NCBI GenBank assembly: GCA_025266875.1
Contig: JALLLT010000015.1
Span: 496,001-560,000 of the forward strand
DNA length: 64,000 bases
From: Fennellomyces sp. T-0311
Taxonomy: Eukaryota; Mucoromycota; Mucoromycetes; Mucorales; Lichtheimiaceae
Direction: 5' to 3'
Position numbers and translations under genes: made by a program. The notes under the pieces are model-generated. The model was not told the DNA's origin. It was given only the letters and a program-made list of their open reading frames with translations, and ran no database searches. Of the stretch, positions 1-12,200 are shown in pieces. Position 1 is the stretch's first letter; each line of letters opens with the position of its first letter.

Positions 1-2464
1 ACGATATATTGGGGGTCGAATCAACCAGTGCAAAAAGTGTATTGCTGAGCAAAGAGGTGTTTCCCTTATCATTGCACTATCTTTGTTATATACTTTAGTA
101 AAGAACTTTTGGCGGAAACACAGTAGTTTAAATCCGTATCGAGTGTTCGTATACTCGTCTTCCTTCAAGAAAAATACCTTCAGCGATCATCGGAAGGCAC
201 CTGGGCACTTTCGTTGAGGCGCGATCATGGACCAACCAACAAATGTGCCAAAAAGAAGAACAAACAAAAAGGTTTCAAGAAGAGGAAAAATTCTGAGATG
301 GGAACCCAAACACTACTTGCACAAATACCGAAGGATTACGAAAAGGCTCGAGAAAAATAGTGAAGTGGAAAGTATAAAACTTTGGCTTTTTCACTGCCGC
401 TTTGCGTCGCTTTTCCTTACGTCTCAGACAAGGATCTGTATTGGCAGACACTCTCACAGCCAAATACGTAGTTGTGCATTGTAAAAGAAAAAGGTTCGTT
501 GCAGACAGCAAGTACATCAGGATAGGGACTGGCTGCGAGCGAACTCGCCGAGATGGTCCCTCGTCATGGCGTCAAATTTCTTTCTAACGACGGAAAGCAG
601 GTTGATTCGTGAAGCGAAGAAAGGGACAAATGAGTTAGGAAACATGCTTAATCGGTAACGCGTCCCATGGACCATTACGTACCACTCACTTATCGCCGCT
701 ACGCCCGTTTACCCCTGAAATTGCCATTCCAAAATCTGTCCTGCACGGCTATCAAGAAAATGACGACTACAGGCTGGCATCAAACAAACCAATACCAAAT
801 CTGGACGTGCTAGAAGCGCTCGCTACCTAGTTGAACATTCTGTCAAAAGCATAATATGATGACTACATTATACAAGCTGCCAAAAATATTACTATACCAA
901 GTTGCATCAATACAAGTGCTTTTCGATTCGTATATCAATAATGTGTATTAGATCAATCGGATTTACGACGGCCTGTTGATACACGTAGGTACCAATATTT
1001 GTTTTATCTTTTATGGACTGGGTTGTACAGCTAAACGGTAAATTAGATACCTTTATTGATGAATAACTACACTAACCATTCAATACGTAGGCTCAAGTGG
1101 CGAAATATCTCCTATACGCCTCACTCACACCGGATTGTACGTTGCTACTCACTATGTCTTTCAACCGCAAACAGCTTCTTGAGCACATGTGACTCCTTGA
1201 TAATGTTCAAGGTAACAAGGAAAAAAATAAGCACGCTACTTTCACTAATCATTAAAGCCCTCACCGAAATTGAAAAGCAACATATAAAACATTATAGCCA
1301 GTTTGCAAGCACAAGGAACAGAATGATACCCATGGGTCTGCCTTCCAATGCGGTGACGAAGCCATGTGTTAAATCAAACCGGATAAGACCAACGTAACAC
1401 CTATACATCTCCAGCGTCTAGTGTTGCAAATGAATCCATTCATATTACTAAAGTTCCATCTAGTCTATTCCCCTCCATGCCTATTAAGCCACAAGATAGC
1501 GTAGGACAATTCGATGGTAAATTAGACGAGAATGGGTAAGGAAAATTGAAGCAACGTGGGTAGTTTATCATACAACTGAGCACATAAATTTAGGGAGCTC
1601 CTACACTTGATACGTACAATTATGTGAGATTTCATATTGCTGTAAGCGAAGAGACGATCACATTCTTCATTATTTCGTACCAAGACCTTCTCATGGCCTG
1701 GCAATGGACTGAGATGCGCGACATCATTAAGCAAGAGGAGCCGTGAGGACGGAAAGCGTATAATGATATCGACTTATATGTTTAATATTCTGCAAGCGCT
1801 ATACATAATATTACGTCTATACAGGATGAAATAAAGGTCTTTATTGACAAGGTAAATGAACGCGCGCTGATCACAGCTTTCCGCTCTCGTCTGATCCGGT
1901 TGAACAAGGAAATGAAAACCCTATGCGGCATTAGGGGAAAGGAAGTAGTCATGAGAAAGGGAACAATGTAAGAAAAACAATAAAAAAGGAAAAATGATAA
2001 AGTAGAATGGAATACAAAGTAAAAGTCGGATGAAAAGGGGACTAATCCGTAACTATATACTTGTTGGGGATGGAAGAGGGTAGCTTTTTTTTATGAAGTA
2101 ACGGGCGATGTGGGCTGCAATGACACAGGGGCCGGTGGCTCCATCCATTCGAGAAGATCTCGTCCATGTTGGTCGGGTGGCACATAACGTCTATATGTAC
2201 CAAAATAAAACTTGAGTTATATATTCTATATATTTATATATTTGTGCTCAAGGGTAAGTGATGTTTCTTGATCATGGGGCTTACTAGAGAAGCGCTATGT
2301 AATAACAAGAAAATAAGATTCTGATACAACTATTACGTGCTCTCTTTTGTGCACCAGTTCCGTACACCAAGAGCATGTTATGGCTATGTTATTACATTGC
2401 TGATATATATTTATGACTCAACACAAATATCCAGATGCATGAATATAAATAAAGTCCAGCGATC
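1..2464. other. Gene-poor stretch, no supported gene
   Basis: No recognisable protein family was found here. A lysine-rich open stretch on + runs from about 125 to the TAG at 358-360 without a convincing start and could be a 3' exon of a gene lying outside the window. On - a proline-rich coding-like stretch of about 34 codons ends with a TAA near 2091. Neither has a domain I recognise. The rest is AT-rich and carries stops in all frames. Confidence 0.5.
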
Positions 2465-2857
2465 CGATATGGGCCTAACCAGAGGCCAGTGGGAGGAAAC
2501 CTGGCCTGCACTACTGGAGGTGTTGGAAAAGATTGATTGCCTCAATCACCCAAACGATATCGACGGTTCAACAACCGGGTCACCATCTCCAGCACCGGTA
2601 GCTCCAGATCAAGAAAGTAGCACATAATCGAGTTCTGTACGGACCACAGGGTTTCTTCATATTTCCGCCCTATCAACGTAGTAGCTATACCGTTCCCCCG
2701 CATCAGCCGGCCTTTTTTCATCCGAAGCAGGTTTTTTTTTCAGACATGGCGACTACACTTTAATTTATACTGTATTTTTCGCACCGCAAGGAAGTGATCA
2801 TATGCCTAAAGGCGCAGATCAGTGACCTTCCCAATAAAAGTAATAACTTTTGAACTA
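2465..2857 (+). mobile_element. 3' end of a non-LTR retrotransposon, copy 1 (5'-truncated)
   Basis: The codons ending at 2627 read MGLTRGQWEETWPALLEVL and match the C-terminus encoded by the copy at 18668-19571 (TGLTPGKWKKAWPALLHVL). The non-coding tail also matches: a T-run followed by cagacatggc, then accgcaaggaag, then cttcccaataaa, in the same order and at similar spacing. Two dispersed copies sharing a C-terminus and a 3' UTR fit a LINE. Only about 55 codons remain. The flanks TAAATAAAGTCCAGC (about 2448-2462) and TAATTAAACCCAGCC (about 2858-2872) may be a diverged target-site duplication. The element ends about 78 bases upstream of the alpha-galactosidase start. Confidence 0.75.
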
Positions 2858-2934
2858 ATTAAACCCAGCCCTCACTGCATGTAGCCAAATTGAGCAAAGG
2901 CCAAAAAAAAAGCTTCATCCGTCCTTTCAACTGC

Positions 2935-5162
2935 ATGAGACGACATGATAGCGCGCGTGGATGCGTCTACCTATTGACGCTTATTTTCTTTCTTTTCTTC
3001 TCAAGCACTTTCTGCATGACGATAACAAAACCATATGAAACATTACTGAGCAGTACTCCTGCCATATTTTTGTCCTATATTCATCAAGGCAACACGACTG
3101 CCACGGAAGAAGCCACCTTTGGTCGCTTGCAACACATCACTGTTGAACGGCACGTCCGTAACTTAGGTGACGACCAGTTTGAGTTACTATATACAGTCAA
3201 GGCCCACGATGAACCGATCGAATTCCGGCACATGGAGTTCACGTTCGGTATGGATTTGACAGATCTAATCATGATGGCAGACGGGTTTCAATGTTGGACT
3301 CATTCGAGAGAAATGGATTTACACGGTTGTTTGCGACCCATTTCCAAAACCGTTGCTTGGTGGACCAAATTCAACCTTCAGGGGTAAATTTAATATGTCT
3401 TGATATACAACTGTTTATACTGACCCACCGTAGCGACTATGATTTCTTTCAGTATTCGGGCGCACCTGGTGTCATCCATTCGAACAGCTATACATACTTT
3501 CGCGACACCCAGGATACTACCTTTGTCGGTTCAGTCTCTGAAGAATCTGGCTATACCTACTTTAAAGCAGACTTTAACAGCAATCGATTCAGTATCTACA
3601 AGGATATCGAAGGCAAGACATTGTCCAGCGACGAATCGATTACATTGCGATTTATGGTCACGCGTGTTCCGGAAACGGATACAATGGATACGTTATGGCA
3701 ACGTTATGCAGAGTATTATGGGACCGCATCAACAAATCCGCGTCACCTGACTGGATGGACTTCCTGGTACAATTACTATGAGCGCGTGACCGAAGCTGAT
3801 GTGACGAAGAGTCTTCAAGGTTTTGTCGACCAAAAGTACCCCATTGATGTATTTCAGATCGACGATGGATATCAAACAGCAGTTGGCGATTGGCTCAGTG
3901 TTGCTACGGACAAGTTTCCAAGTGGAATGCAATCCCTTGCCAACCAAATCAAACAAGCTGGGTATATCCCAGGTCTATGGCTTGCTCCTTACGCTGTTGG
4001 ATTCACAAGCAAGATCGTCAAGGAACATCCCGATTGGCTGATTAAAAATCCAGATGGATCACTTTTGGTGGCTGGACCCAACTGGGGAGGCTTTTACGCG
4101 CTCGACATGTATCATCCAGAGGCGCGCGATTATCTGCGCCACGTGTTTGATACGGTTTTGGACAACTGGGGATATCGGTTGATCAAACTTGACTTTATTT
4201 TTGCTGCTGCAATGATCCCACGCCTTGGCAAATCGCGGGGCGAAATACTGTGGGAGTCTGTTCAGCTGATTGACCAATTGACTCGGAAACGTGCCCTTAT
4301 TCTCGGGTCTGGCGTGCCGTTAGCAGCCACTTGGAACAGGTTCGAGTATTGTCGTGTTAGCAGTGACGCATCACCGTTTTGGGACCATACTGTGCTCAGA
4401 TTATCAAATGTACGCGAGCGAGTGGCAACAAGCAACGCACTTACCTCGACACTCCATCGATGGCCAATGAAGCATATGTTTGGTGTTGATCCAGACGTGT
4501 ATTTCTTGCGATCAAACGACAACAAGTTGACACCAGTAGAACGCTACACAACATGCATGATTAACTCTATCATGGGTCATCTTACTCTCATGTCGGATGA
4601 TATCACACAGTATGACGAAAAACAACATCGTTTATATGCATCTACGTTTCCCAAAGTGCAACCGGAGATCCAGCGCATGATTCCTATCGGACCCAATGTT
4701 TTCCGAGCGGATTTCACTGCCAACGAGCGCAAGTACACAATGCTTGTCAATTTATCGCCCCTGCCATTCACAACTGATACTCTTGACGACAAGTTTTATT
4801 TTGAAAACCAAAATGTCCTCATTGTGGCTGGAACTACCGAGACATGGATTGATGCCAAGCAAGAAAAGAGTATAACCTTGAAGCCCCACGAAACTCGAAC
4901 ATTTTTGCATGTTACCGATCGATTCGCTGGTTCTTCAGGACATTTGGTGCCTGGATGGGAAATTGAATCGTGGAAAGACGACAAGGACACTATACACATT
5001 GGTTTCCGCAAAGGTCGAAAAGCGCATCCATTTGCCATCTTTTTGCTGATGCAACCTGAAGAGGATCTACCGACTGTCTTTGTCGACAATGAACCCGTGG
5101 TAGTTCAAGAGCATAAGCTACCAGATAGCGAGATTCGTCTAGCAAAATTGAGCATTGAATAA
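2935..5162 (+). CDS. Alpha-galactosidase, glycoside hydrolase family 36
   Basis: It hydrolyses terminal alpha-1,6-galactosides (melibiose, raffinose type). Exons are 2935-3383 and 3434-5162, giving 725 aa. The 50-base intron runs gtaaat to gtag and joins G to DYDFFQYSGAPGVI in frame. The ATG at 2935 begins MRRHDSARGCVYLLTLIFFL, a basic then hydrophobic segment that looks like a signal peptide; an in-frame ATG at 3016 would give a cytosolic form. Family marks are WTSWYNYYERVTE, FQIDDGYQ, the nucleophile region LIKLDFIFAAAM and the acid/base region CRVSSDASPFW. Length fits fungal GH36 enzymes. A LINE tail lies directly upstream, so the promoter must be short or overlap it. Family assignment is firm; secretion is inferred. 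Confidence 0.9.
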
Positions 5163-5226
5163 AATTTAAAAACAGTGCAAATGAATGTATTATATATTCC
5201 TTGAAAAATGGTACAGATGTTTTTTC

Positions 5227-6337
<1,111 letters not shown>

Positions 6338-7426
6338 TTTGGCACGAAAGCGCAGACCGACGTGCCCGGAAGTGGCTGGACTTCACCGCCCTGCCGGCGA
6401 ATCAATTCAACCGATTGGATTGCCATTGGACGGCACAGACATCACACTTATAAAGAAGCCAGGTCTATTTTGAAATATGTGCAATGGGTTTAGTGAATAA
6501 GGAGGAAACTATACTTGCATGAAAACCCTTATTATATTGGGGCAATCGAAGGATTAAGTGTAAGTGCGACTGTGAAAACTATATCCTGTGTCACATCATG
6601 CTCGCCTTTATTTCCAGTAGTATCCGCGACGGTTGGCTCTGCACTGTAGATTGAGCAACACAATGAAATGAGGCGAGTTTAGCTTTGTACATAAATTGGT
6701 TTGGTAACAAAACTGCATCTGTTGTCATGCCAACTGCTGCTATGCGCTCACGAACTTCCATGCAGTGCTCGCCGCCGCTTGTAGGACATGTGGACGATCG
6801 TTAACTATGGCGTTTGCGATGATCACTGGATAACTTTACACTGTCTTCTGTAATGATATGCCTGCTATATGTACCCAACAGAATCGTTTCGGTTACTGTC
6901 GTGTCAGTAGAAAGAGAGTCAGAAGCTTCAATGAAATCACAGCGTAATATAAAAGCGGTTGCACAGCACGGCCATGTGCAAGTGTGTTATGCATGTATGA
7001 TGCCCATACCAGGGGGCACGCATAAAGTATTTATTTACGTCTATCACTGGAGTTACCTCATCTCGATCGCCTTCATTCGATTAGCTTTATCGTATTATAC
7101 TGGTAAAAAAACGTGCGGGCTCTCTCACATACGAAAACCATTGTGATGTCTAAAAAGCTCATTCCGTAGAACTGGGCAGAGACATGGAAGCAATCCGGAT
7201 CTTTCGTTCTCTAATCGCACAAGCATGGTCGATTGGCGTGTTTGCTGCAATTCAAGATGCTATATATCATCACGACATGTTGCCAGACACCTTGTTACCG
7301 ATCTTTGCACTTTGCAAGGGCGTCATTAGTGGCAACAATAAGCGCAGGTAAGGGGTTCCGAAAAGACGTTCCGCAATTCATATATATTAATAAAAGGCAA
7401 GCAGTGCTTTCAAATCCCTTATTATA
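6338..7426. other. Intergenic, nothing recognised
   Basis: The first 100-200 bases should hold the COQ5 promoter on the minus strand. Only short ORFs without family features are present. A hidden 5' exon of the F-box fragment that follows could lie here, but none could be chosen. Confidence 0.4.
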
Positions 7427-8161
7427 TTGTTGTATCTCAATGTAAAAACACTTTGCTTTCAATTGCTTCACTATATTCTGGCGATCATATCGAAAAGACT
7501 GGAGCACTGCATTGCCAAGAAAAGCGAGAAAGCCATATCAGCTCCTCCAATCCGCACACAAGTACTCGTTGAACAACGGCGCGTACGCGTCAAAACTCTT
7601 TCAATAGCGGACCGACTGTCGTTGGAAATATGGCAAAACATATTAAACAACATTTGTCCGTCTCAGCTGACCAAGGTGGCCCAAGTGTCCAAAAAACTCG
7701 CCGAGATTGTCACATCCTTGCCACTATGGCAACACATTTCGATAACTGCCAAGCTCGGTGAAATCAAAGCACGGGGACGGCGCAGGACATATTACGGAAT
7801 GGTTTTATCTTCCAGTCATCGAATCTGTGAACATTGTTACAAGGTCTGTAGAAGGAACGCCCCATATCAAGCAGCATTGCCACTCCATGTGGAGGAACAG
7901 AGCAAGACTGTTCGACTTTGCTTGGACTGTCGTCGCAATTACTTGATGAAATCTCCTGAGTCGCAAAATCAATATATTGTCAAAAAGTATGGTGGACAAG
8001 TGGGTTTGGATGCGGTTCAACAACGACGAAAGGCTATTATTGAAAAGAAGGAAATTAAGGAAAAGATGCAATTGGATACAAGAGCATTAGAATTGCACCG
8101 ATCTGCAAAGAGTTTACAAAATGGGTGTGTGGCACGCGAACCTCATTTTCAGAGATCGTAG
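7427..8161 (+). pseudogene. F-box protein paralogue, start codon missing and C-terminus short
   Basis: The frame encodes an F-box (LSLEIWQNILNNICPSQLTK) followed by a Cys-rich segment (CEHCYKVCRR, then LCLDCRR) and KYGGQVGLDAVQQRRKA. Order and spacing match the intact 583-residue F-box protein at 16199-17950 (LSLELWEIILQGMYPSQLTQ, CEVCFKGCKK, LCLECR, RYGGDVGVEAYRSRN). No ATG precedes the F-box in this frame; the open stretch begins at a TTG after a stop. The product ends about 40 residues after the region of similarity, so roughly 300 residues present in the paralogue are absent. It is either a truncated duplicate or a short gene with an unrecognised upstream exon. If expressed it would be a substrate adaptor of SCF ubiquitin ligases. 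Confidence 0.6.
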
Positions 8162-8962
8162 ACATGGATCTCATTTCCCTGTAGAGTTATATTTATTGTT
8201 GCAGCAATGCTCCCTGTTTTGTTAGTATTTGTTTTTTTCCCAATGAATAGTGCAAATAAACACGTTCAAATGCATACTACCATTTTAACGTTATGGGACA
8301 CTAATAGTATAAACATACCAGGATCACCTGACCAAGTTACAAAAGGTATCCGCAATGGTTGGTAACTGTTTAGGAATGTACAGACATCATCCTCCGTCAT
8401 CCAATTACTAAGTGTCGGTGATTTACGTAATCTATTACCGAGCACAGTATCACCATACCCGGGGATGCTTCGCGCGAACCGTGCGCATTATATGACTCAG
8501 ACATTGATACTTCACAAAAAAGTCCGAGGAACAAGATTCATCAACCTTTCCACGAGAATTACCCTGCGAGAATATAAATGTAGCGTTTGACGGTCGTTTG
8601 TGTGCGATCAAATGATTCTTAGATCTGGGGCAAATTGCCAAAAACATCCTGTTCCGCTGGCCTAATATAGAAGTTCGGATGATCCGTCGATTCAAAGCAC
8701 AAAAAGCGGATGCAAGGGCCTTGGAACCGCTATTAAGCTTGCTTAAAGACCTTCCAAGTTTGTACCGGACGCGTCATGCATAGTAATGAAGCGGCTGCGG
8801 AAGCGCAGGCAATAGGCATGTGTCAGCAAGATTTGTAATCGAAGCTTATAAATTGAGGGTGACAGGCTGAGCATCGCTGGCGTTCCATGTATCACAGAAA
8901 TACTATAAAAGGGCTGCATAATTCAATCAAGCAATTTCCATATCCTTTGCTCTTATTCAACA
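8162..8962. other. Intergenic region before the GST-like gene
   Basis: No coding sequence recognised. The last 100 bases hold the promoter of the GST-like gene. Confidence 0.5.
8904..8911 (+). promoter_or_regulatory. TATA box of the GST-like gene
   Basis: TATAAAAG lies 52 bases before the ATG at 8963, with a short AT-rich leader between. The match is exact and the distance is plausible for a highly expressed fungal gene. Confidence 0.55.
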
Positions 8963-9813
8963 ATGCCTTCTCAGCTGAAGCTGTACACGTTCCCACCCTC
9001 GCTTTATGCGTCCATACCTCGTCTTTTGATTGCTGAAAAGTCAATCAAAGACATTGAATTCGTCACCATTGATCTGTCCAAGGCAGAGAACTTTTCTCCC
9101 GACTATTTGAAGTGCGTATATACAGTGTCAAACCTTGTTGACAGCAAACTAACCAATGCAACAACAGAAAGAACCCCAAGCACACGGTGCCTACTTTGGA
9201 GTTCACGGACGAGAATGGCAAGCAAGTGCTCGAGACGGACTCGACGATCGTATGCAAGGAGCTTGACAAGGTCAGTGGTGCACCACATCTGTACACGGCG
9301 GCCAATGCGGCTGAAATTGACGCGTACGTGAACGACATGCACGACAATGCGGACGTTGGCAACGGGTTATTCTTCACTTCAGGCAGCGAAGGCGAACTTG
9401 CGAAGAAGAAGGATTTGATTGTGGGATTCTTGCAAGGACGAGTCAATGGATGGGAGACGTACAGTAAACAGGCTCCCGAGTACCAAGCCCTGTACGACGG
9501 TCAACTCAAAGCGACCCGAGGCATGATTGCCCAATACACGGGGCAAGCTGATCCGAAACCCATGTTTGAGGCCAATGCCCATATGTGGAAACAAGCAGTT
9601 GCGTTTTTGGACAAGACGGAGGCGCTCCTCAAGCAAAGCAAGGGTGATTTCATCTTTGGTGATTATTCGCTCGCAGACGTTCATCTGACTGCTTGGCTGT
9701 ATCGTCAAAACCTTGTTCGCGGGCAAGAGAACTTTGAGGGTCGACCTGCAGTCACTGCTTATTATGAGCGTGTCAAGGCTCGTCCAAGCTTCAAGGAAAC
9801 TTGGGGGCAGTAG
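8963..9813 (+). CDS. Glutathione S-transferase-like protein
   Basis: Likely conjugates glutathione to electrophiles or serves a related thiol-transfer role in the cytosol. Exons are 8963-9111 and 9168-9813, giving 264 aa; the intron is gtgcgt to acag and joins LKK to NPKHTVPTLEF. The N-terminal thioredoxin-like half (about 1-85) has LYTFPPSLYASIPRLLIAEK and the cis-proline region HTVPTLEF followed by ETDSTIVCKELD. The helical C-terminal half (about 100-260) has FGDYSLADVHLTAWLYR, the Asp-containing motif common to GST C-terminal domains, and ends ARPSFKETWGQ. The first in-frame ATG follows a TATA box. The exact GST class and substrate cannot be assigned. Confidence 0.85.
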
Positions 9814-9919
9814 TGTGTGCTGAGATAATTAAACAGTTGCAATCAGGCTTTCTTTGTTACGTTTTCCCTTTATCTTTCTTTCGTTCCAAAAGAGCCAACA
9901 AAAATAAACCCACTCCACC

Positions 9920-10558
9920 ATGGACTCCCTCGAATATCTACTTCAGGATCCCAATAGTCCGCTTACACGCGTCGACATGAAGGTTCCTATTGGCACCCTC
10001 TGACATGCGCTGGACATTGACAACTTTAAATTCAATAGAAGGCACTGAACCAGGAGATCTTTGACAAATTACAAATCGACGCGCTCGAATCGCTTGGTGA
10101 ACTATTGCCACCGGCCGATCTTGTGCTCATTCGCCAAAAGCCACACGGTCCTGTTGGCGATCGATTTGAAGTTATCACACCGCAAAGCATTGACCAAGTC
10201 AATGAGCTGTCCAAACATGAATGGTGCACTCCACACATCTCACCTCGAGTGTTTGAAAACAGCGATTATCGAAGCCACCTCGAAGATTTCCTTGTCTTAG
10301 TATCAGAGGGGCACTATCTGCCAGAGGAAGAGGATGATTTATTGGAAGCACCGCCATCGCCAGCCGACGCAAAGCGAAAGCGAAAGCGAAAGAGCAGTGT
10401 TGACCAAGATGAGAACATGTTCAAGGTAAATGACTTGTATGGAGAAAGATGGATAAAGTGTATAACGAAGCTACCAGGACGAGGGTTACGAGCGATATTG
10501 GGGGGAGAGACTACAGAAGCAGGCAAAGAAGCCGCGAGGACGGCGCCCAAAGGCATGA
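9920..10558 (+). CDS. Small ASX-homology (DEUBAD-like) domain protein
   Basis: Exons are 9920-9982, 10039-10425 and 10478-10558, giving 176 aa. The start sits in caccATGg. The sequence MDSLEYLLQDPNSPLTRVDM, then LGELLPPADLVL, then ISPRVFENSDYRSHLEDF with VSEGHYLPEE resembles the ASXH/DEUBAD fold known from ASXL proteins and fungal relatives (PDSPL, LLPPxD, F-x-N and G-x-Y elements). A basic stretch (about 133-140) looks like a nuclear signal. Splicing the gtaaat...ccag intron replaces an otherwise unrelated tail with DEGYERYWGERLQKQ and KKPRGRRPKA, an AT-hook-like end. Probable nuclear, perhaps chromatin-linked role by analogy with ASXL-BAP1. The domain call comes from motif memory, not a search. 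Confidence 0.6.
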
Positions 10559-11006
10559 TTTGTACATCTTTACATGATAATCCGATAAAGTTACCCTTTG
10601 TATCGATTAATTGAATTGCTGGAACGATTTGTATCCGTTAATGGATGCGCGGAAGCAAGTGGGCCGAGAGCGCGCGATACTATGCTAGAGATGGTCCTGC
10701 GCATGTGAAATGCGGAGCTATTTCGAGTCGCAACAATGCCACTCTGGAAATACTATCTGATATCGTGCATGGTCCCCTCTTATCTGATTGCCCCGACTTT
10801 CTCATGGTTCAGTTGATTTGTACACCGGATATATTGCAGTGTAGATATTAGGGGAATAAGACAAGGAAGTAAATTAAACTAGTATGTAACAGTGTTGGTC
10901 GAGGAGAAGAGGGAAGGAGGAGGGAACGAGTATTTCAAAAAGAACAAGTGAACAGAAACGGATTAGAATGAGGTTTAGAGGGATTTGGACGGCTGCAAAC
11001 CACTTT
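10559..11006. other. Intergenic between convergent genes
   Basis: Nothing recognisable apart from 3' UTR-like AT-rich sequence of the flanking convergent genes. Confidence 0.5.
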
Positions 11007-12200
11007 TTAGTTGGTCTTCTTCTTGAGCCCAAGCACTTCGCCCTCAATATCTTCGGCATCCTTGGATTGTTGCATCCAAGTCTTCTTGCTGTTTCGAAGC
11101 TCGTCGTTGTACTGCTCTTCGGTGGGCTCGCGGTGAGATCCACCCAAACGATCCCAGAAAGTAAAGTACTGGCCGTAGTTGTAGTTGAAGTACAAATGGT
11201 GAACGGCGTGATGGGCACTGGTGTTGATAATAGTCGAGCGCGAGATAAAGTTACCTATAGAAAAAGATTGTCACGACTTAGTCATGCTTTCTCGCACGTC
11301 CGCTAGAGTTCTGCCAAAAACTTACCATCGTGGATCATCACAGTCCAGGCATTAACGAAAACGAACATGAAGATGTATAACCATTTCTGCATAGGGAAGA
11401 TATACACAAACAGGTGATAGGGCACCGACTGAGCATAGCCGTCAAGTGGATGGAAAGCGTGCGATGCGAATGGGGTAGGAACTATAAAAAGCAATACGTG
11501 ACGTTAGAGAAGTTGAAATATTTTCCAAGCTTCAGCTGTGGTCATACCAATCCACTTGTGGTGGGGCTATGAGAAAAAAAAGGGATAGGTTAGAAATCTC
11601 AGAACTGCTATATCCATCAGCTAGACAAAATATACCTTGTGAAGACGCTTGTACAAAAGAGGGTGATGCAGGTAGCGGTGGATCCAGTAAATACCACAGT
11701 CGGTGAAAAGCAGGAACACCGGTACGGATGCAACCAACCAGGCCCAGCCCAAAGCGGTTGTAGGCATGCCTTCGTAGAGCATAGAGTAACCCCTCACTTC
11801 ACCCCAGAACCAAGGCACCGTGAGAACTAGTCAAACAGTACGCTTATTAGTTGCTATGGAAGAGGAATAAAGCCAAAATACACGTACGAGCGAAACCAGG
11901 AACGGCCTTGACAGCGCATTCAATCTCGAGACGAACTTGGTTCTTCAGGAACTTTGGATGTTTCATGTATTCATGGTCGAAAATCAAGTAATACGAGACA
12001 GTAGCGGCAAAGAGATAGAAGAACCAACCACCAACTGTCACGATAGTCATCAGGGTAACTGCAATCCGGAGGTCGCTATCTCGTGCCAAAGCCGATGTTG
12101 CGAGATCTAGTGTGGAGTTGCCGGCAGACGAAGCAGGCACGAGCTTTGCGTATACATTATCGAACAGGTATTCGTCAGCGTACTCCAGGACTGTGTCCAT
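11007..12200 (-). CDS. ERG3: Sterol C5-desaturase
   Basis: Introduces the C5(6) double bond in ergosterol synthesis at the ER membrane; a di-iron enzyme of the fatty acid hydroxylase superfamily. Five exons on the minus strand: 12200-11888, 11826-11636, 11566-11548, 11481-11326 and 11254-11007; 308 aa. The histidine boxes are HRYLHH, HKPHHKW (split between exons 2 and 3) and HAVHHLYF. Exon 3 is a 19-base micro-exon carrying PHHKW, so correct splicing is needed for iron ligands. Membrane segments include [36 protein letters not shown] and [17 protein letters not shown]. The C-terminus ends in GLKKKTN, a lysine-rich ER-retention-like tail. Confidence 0.95.

Noticed and set aside
11..25. gggtcgaatcaacc resembles a tRNA B box
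   Set aside because: No matching A box at the right distance and no acceptor stem could be folded around it.
10426..10614. Unspliced C-terminus of the ASX-homology protein
   Set aside because: A gtaaat...ccag intron gives a family-like ending (DEGYERYWGERL), while the read-through tail has no similarity to it.
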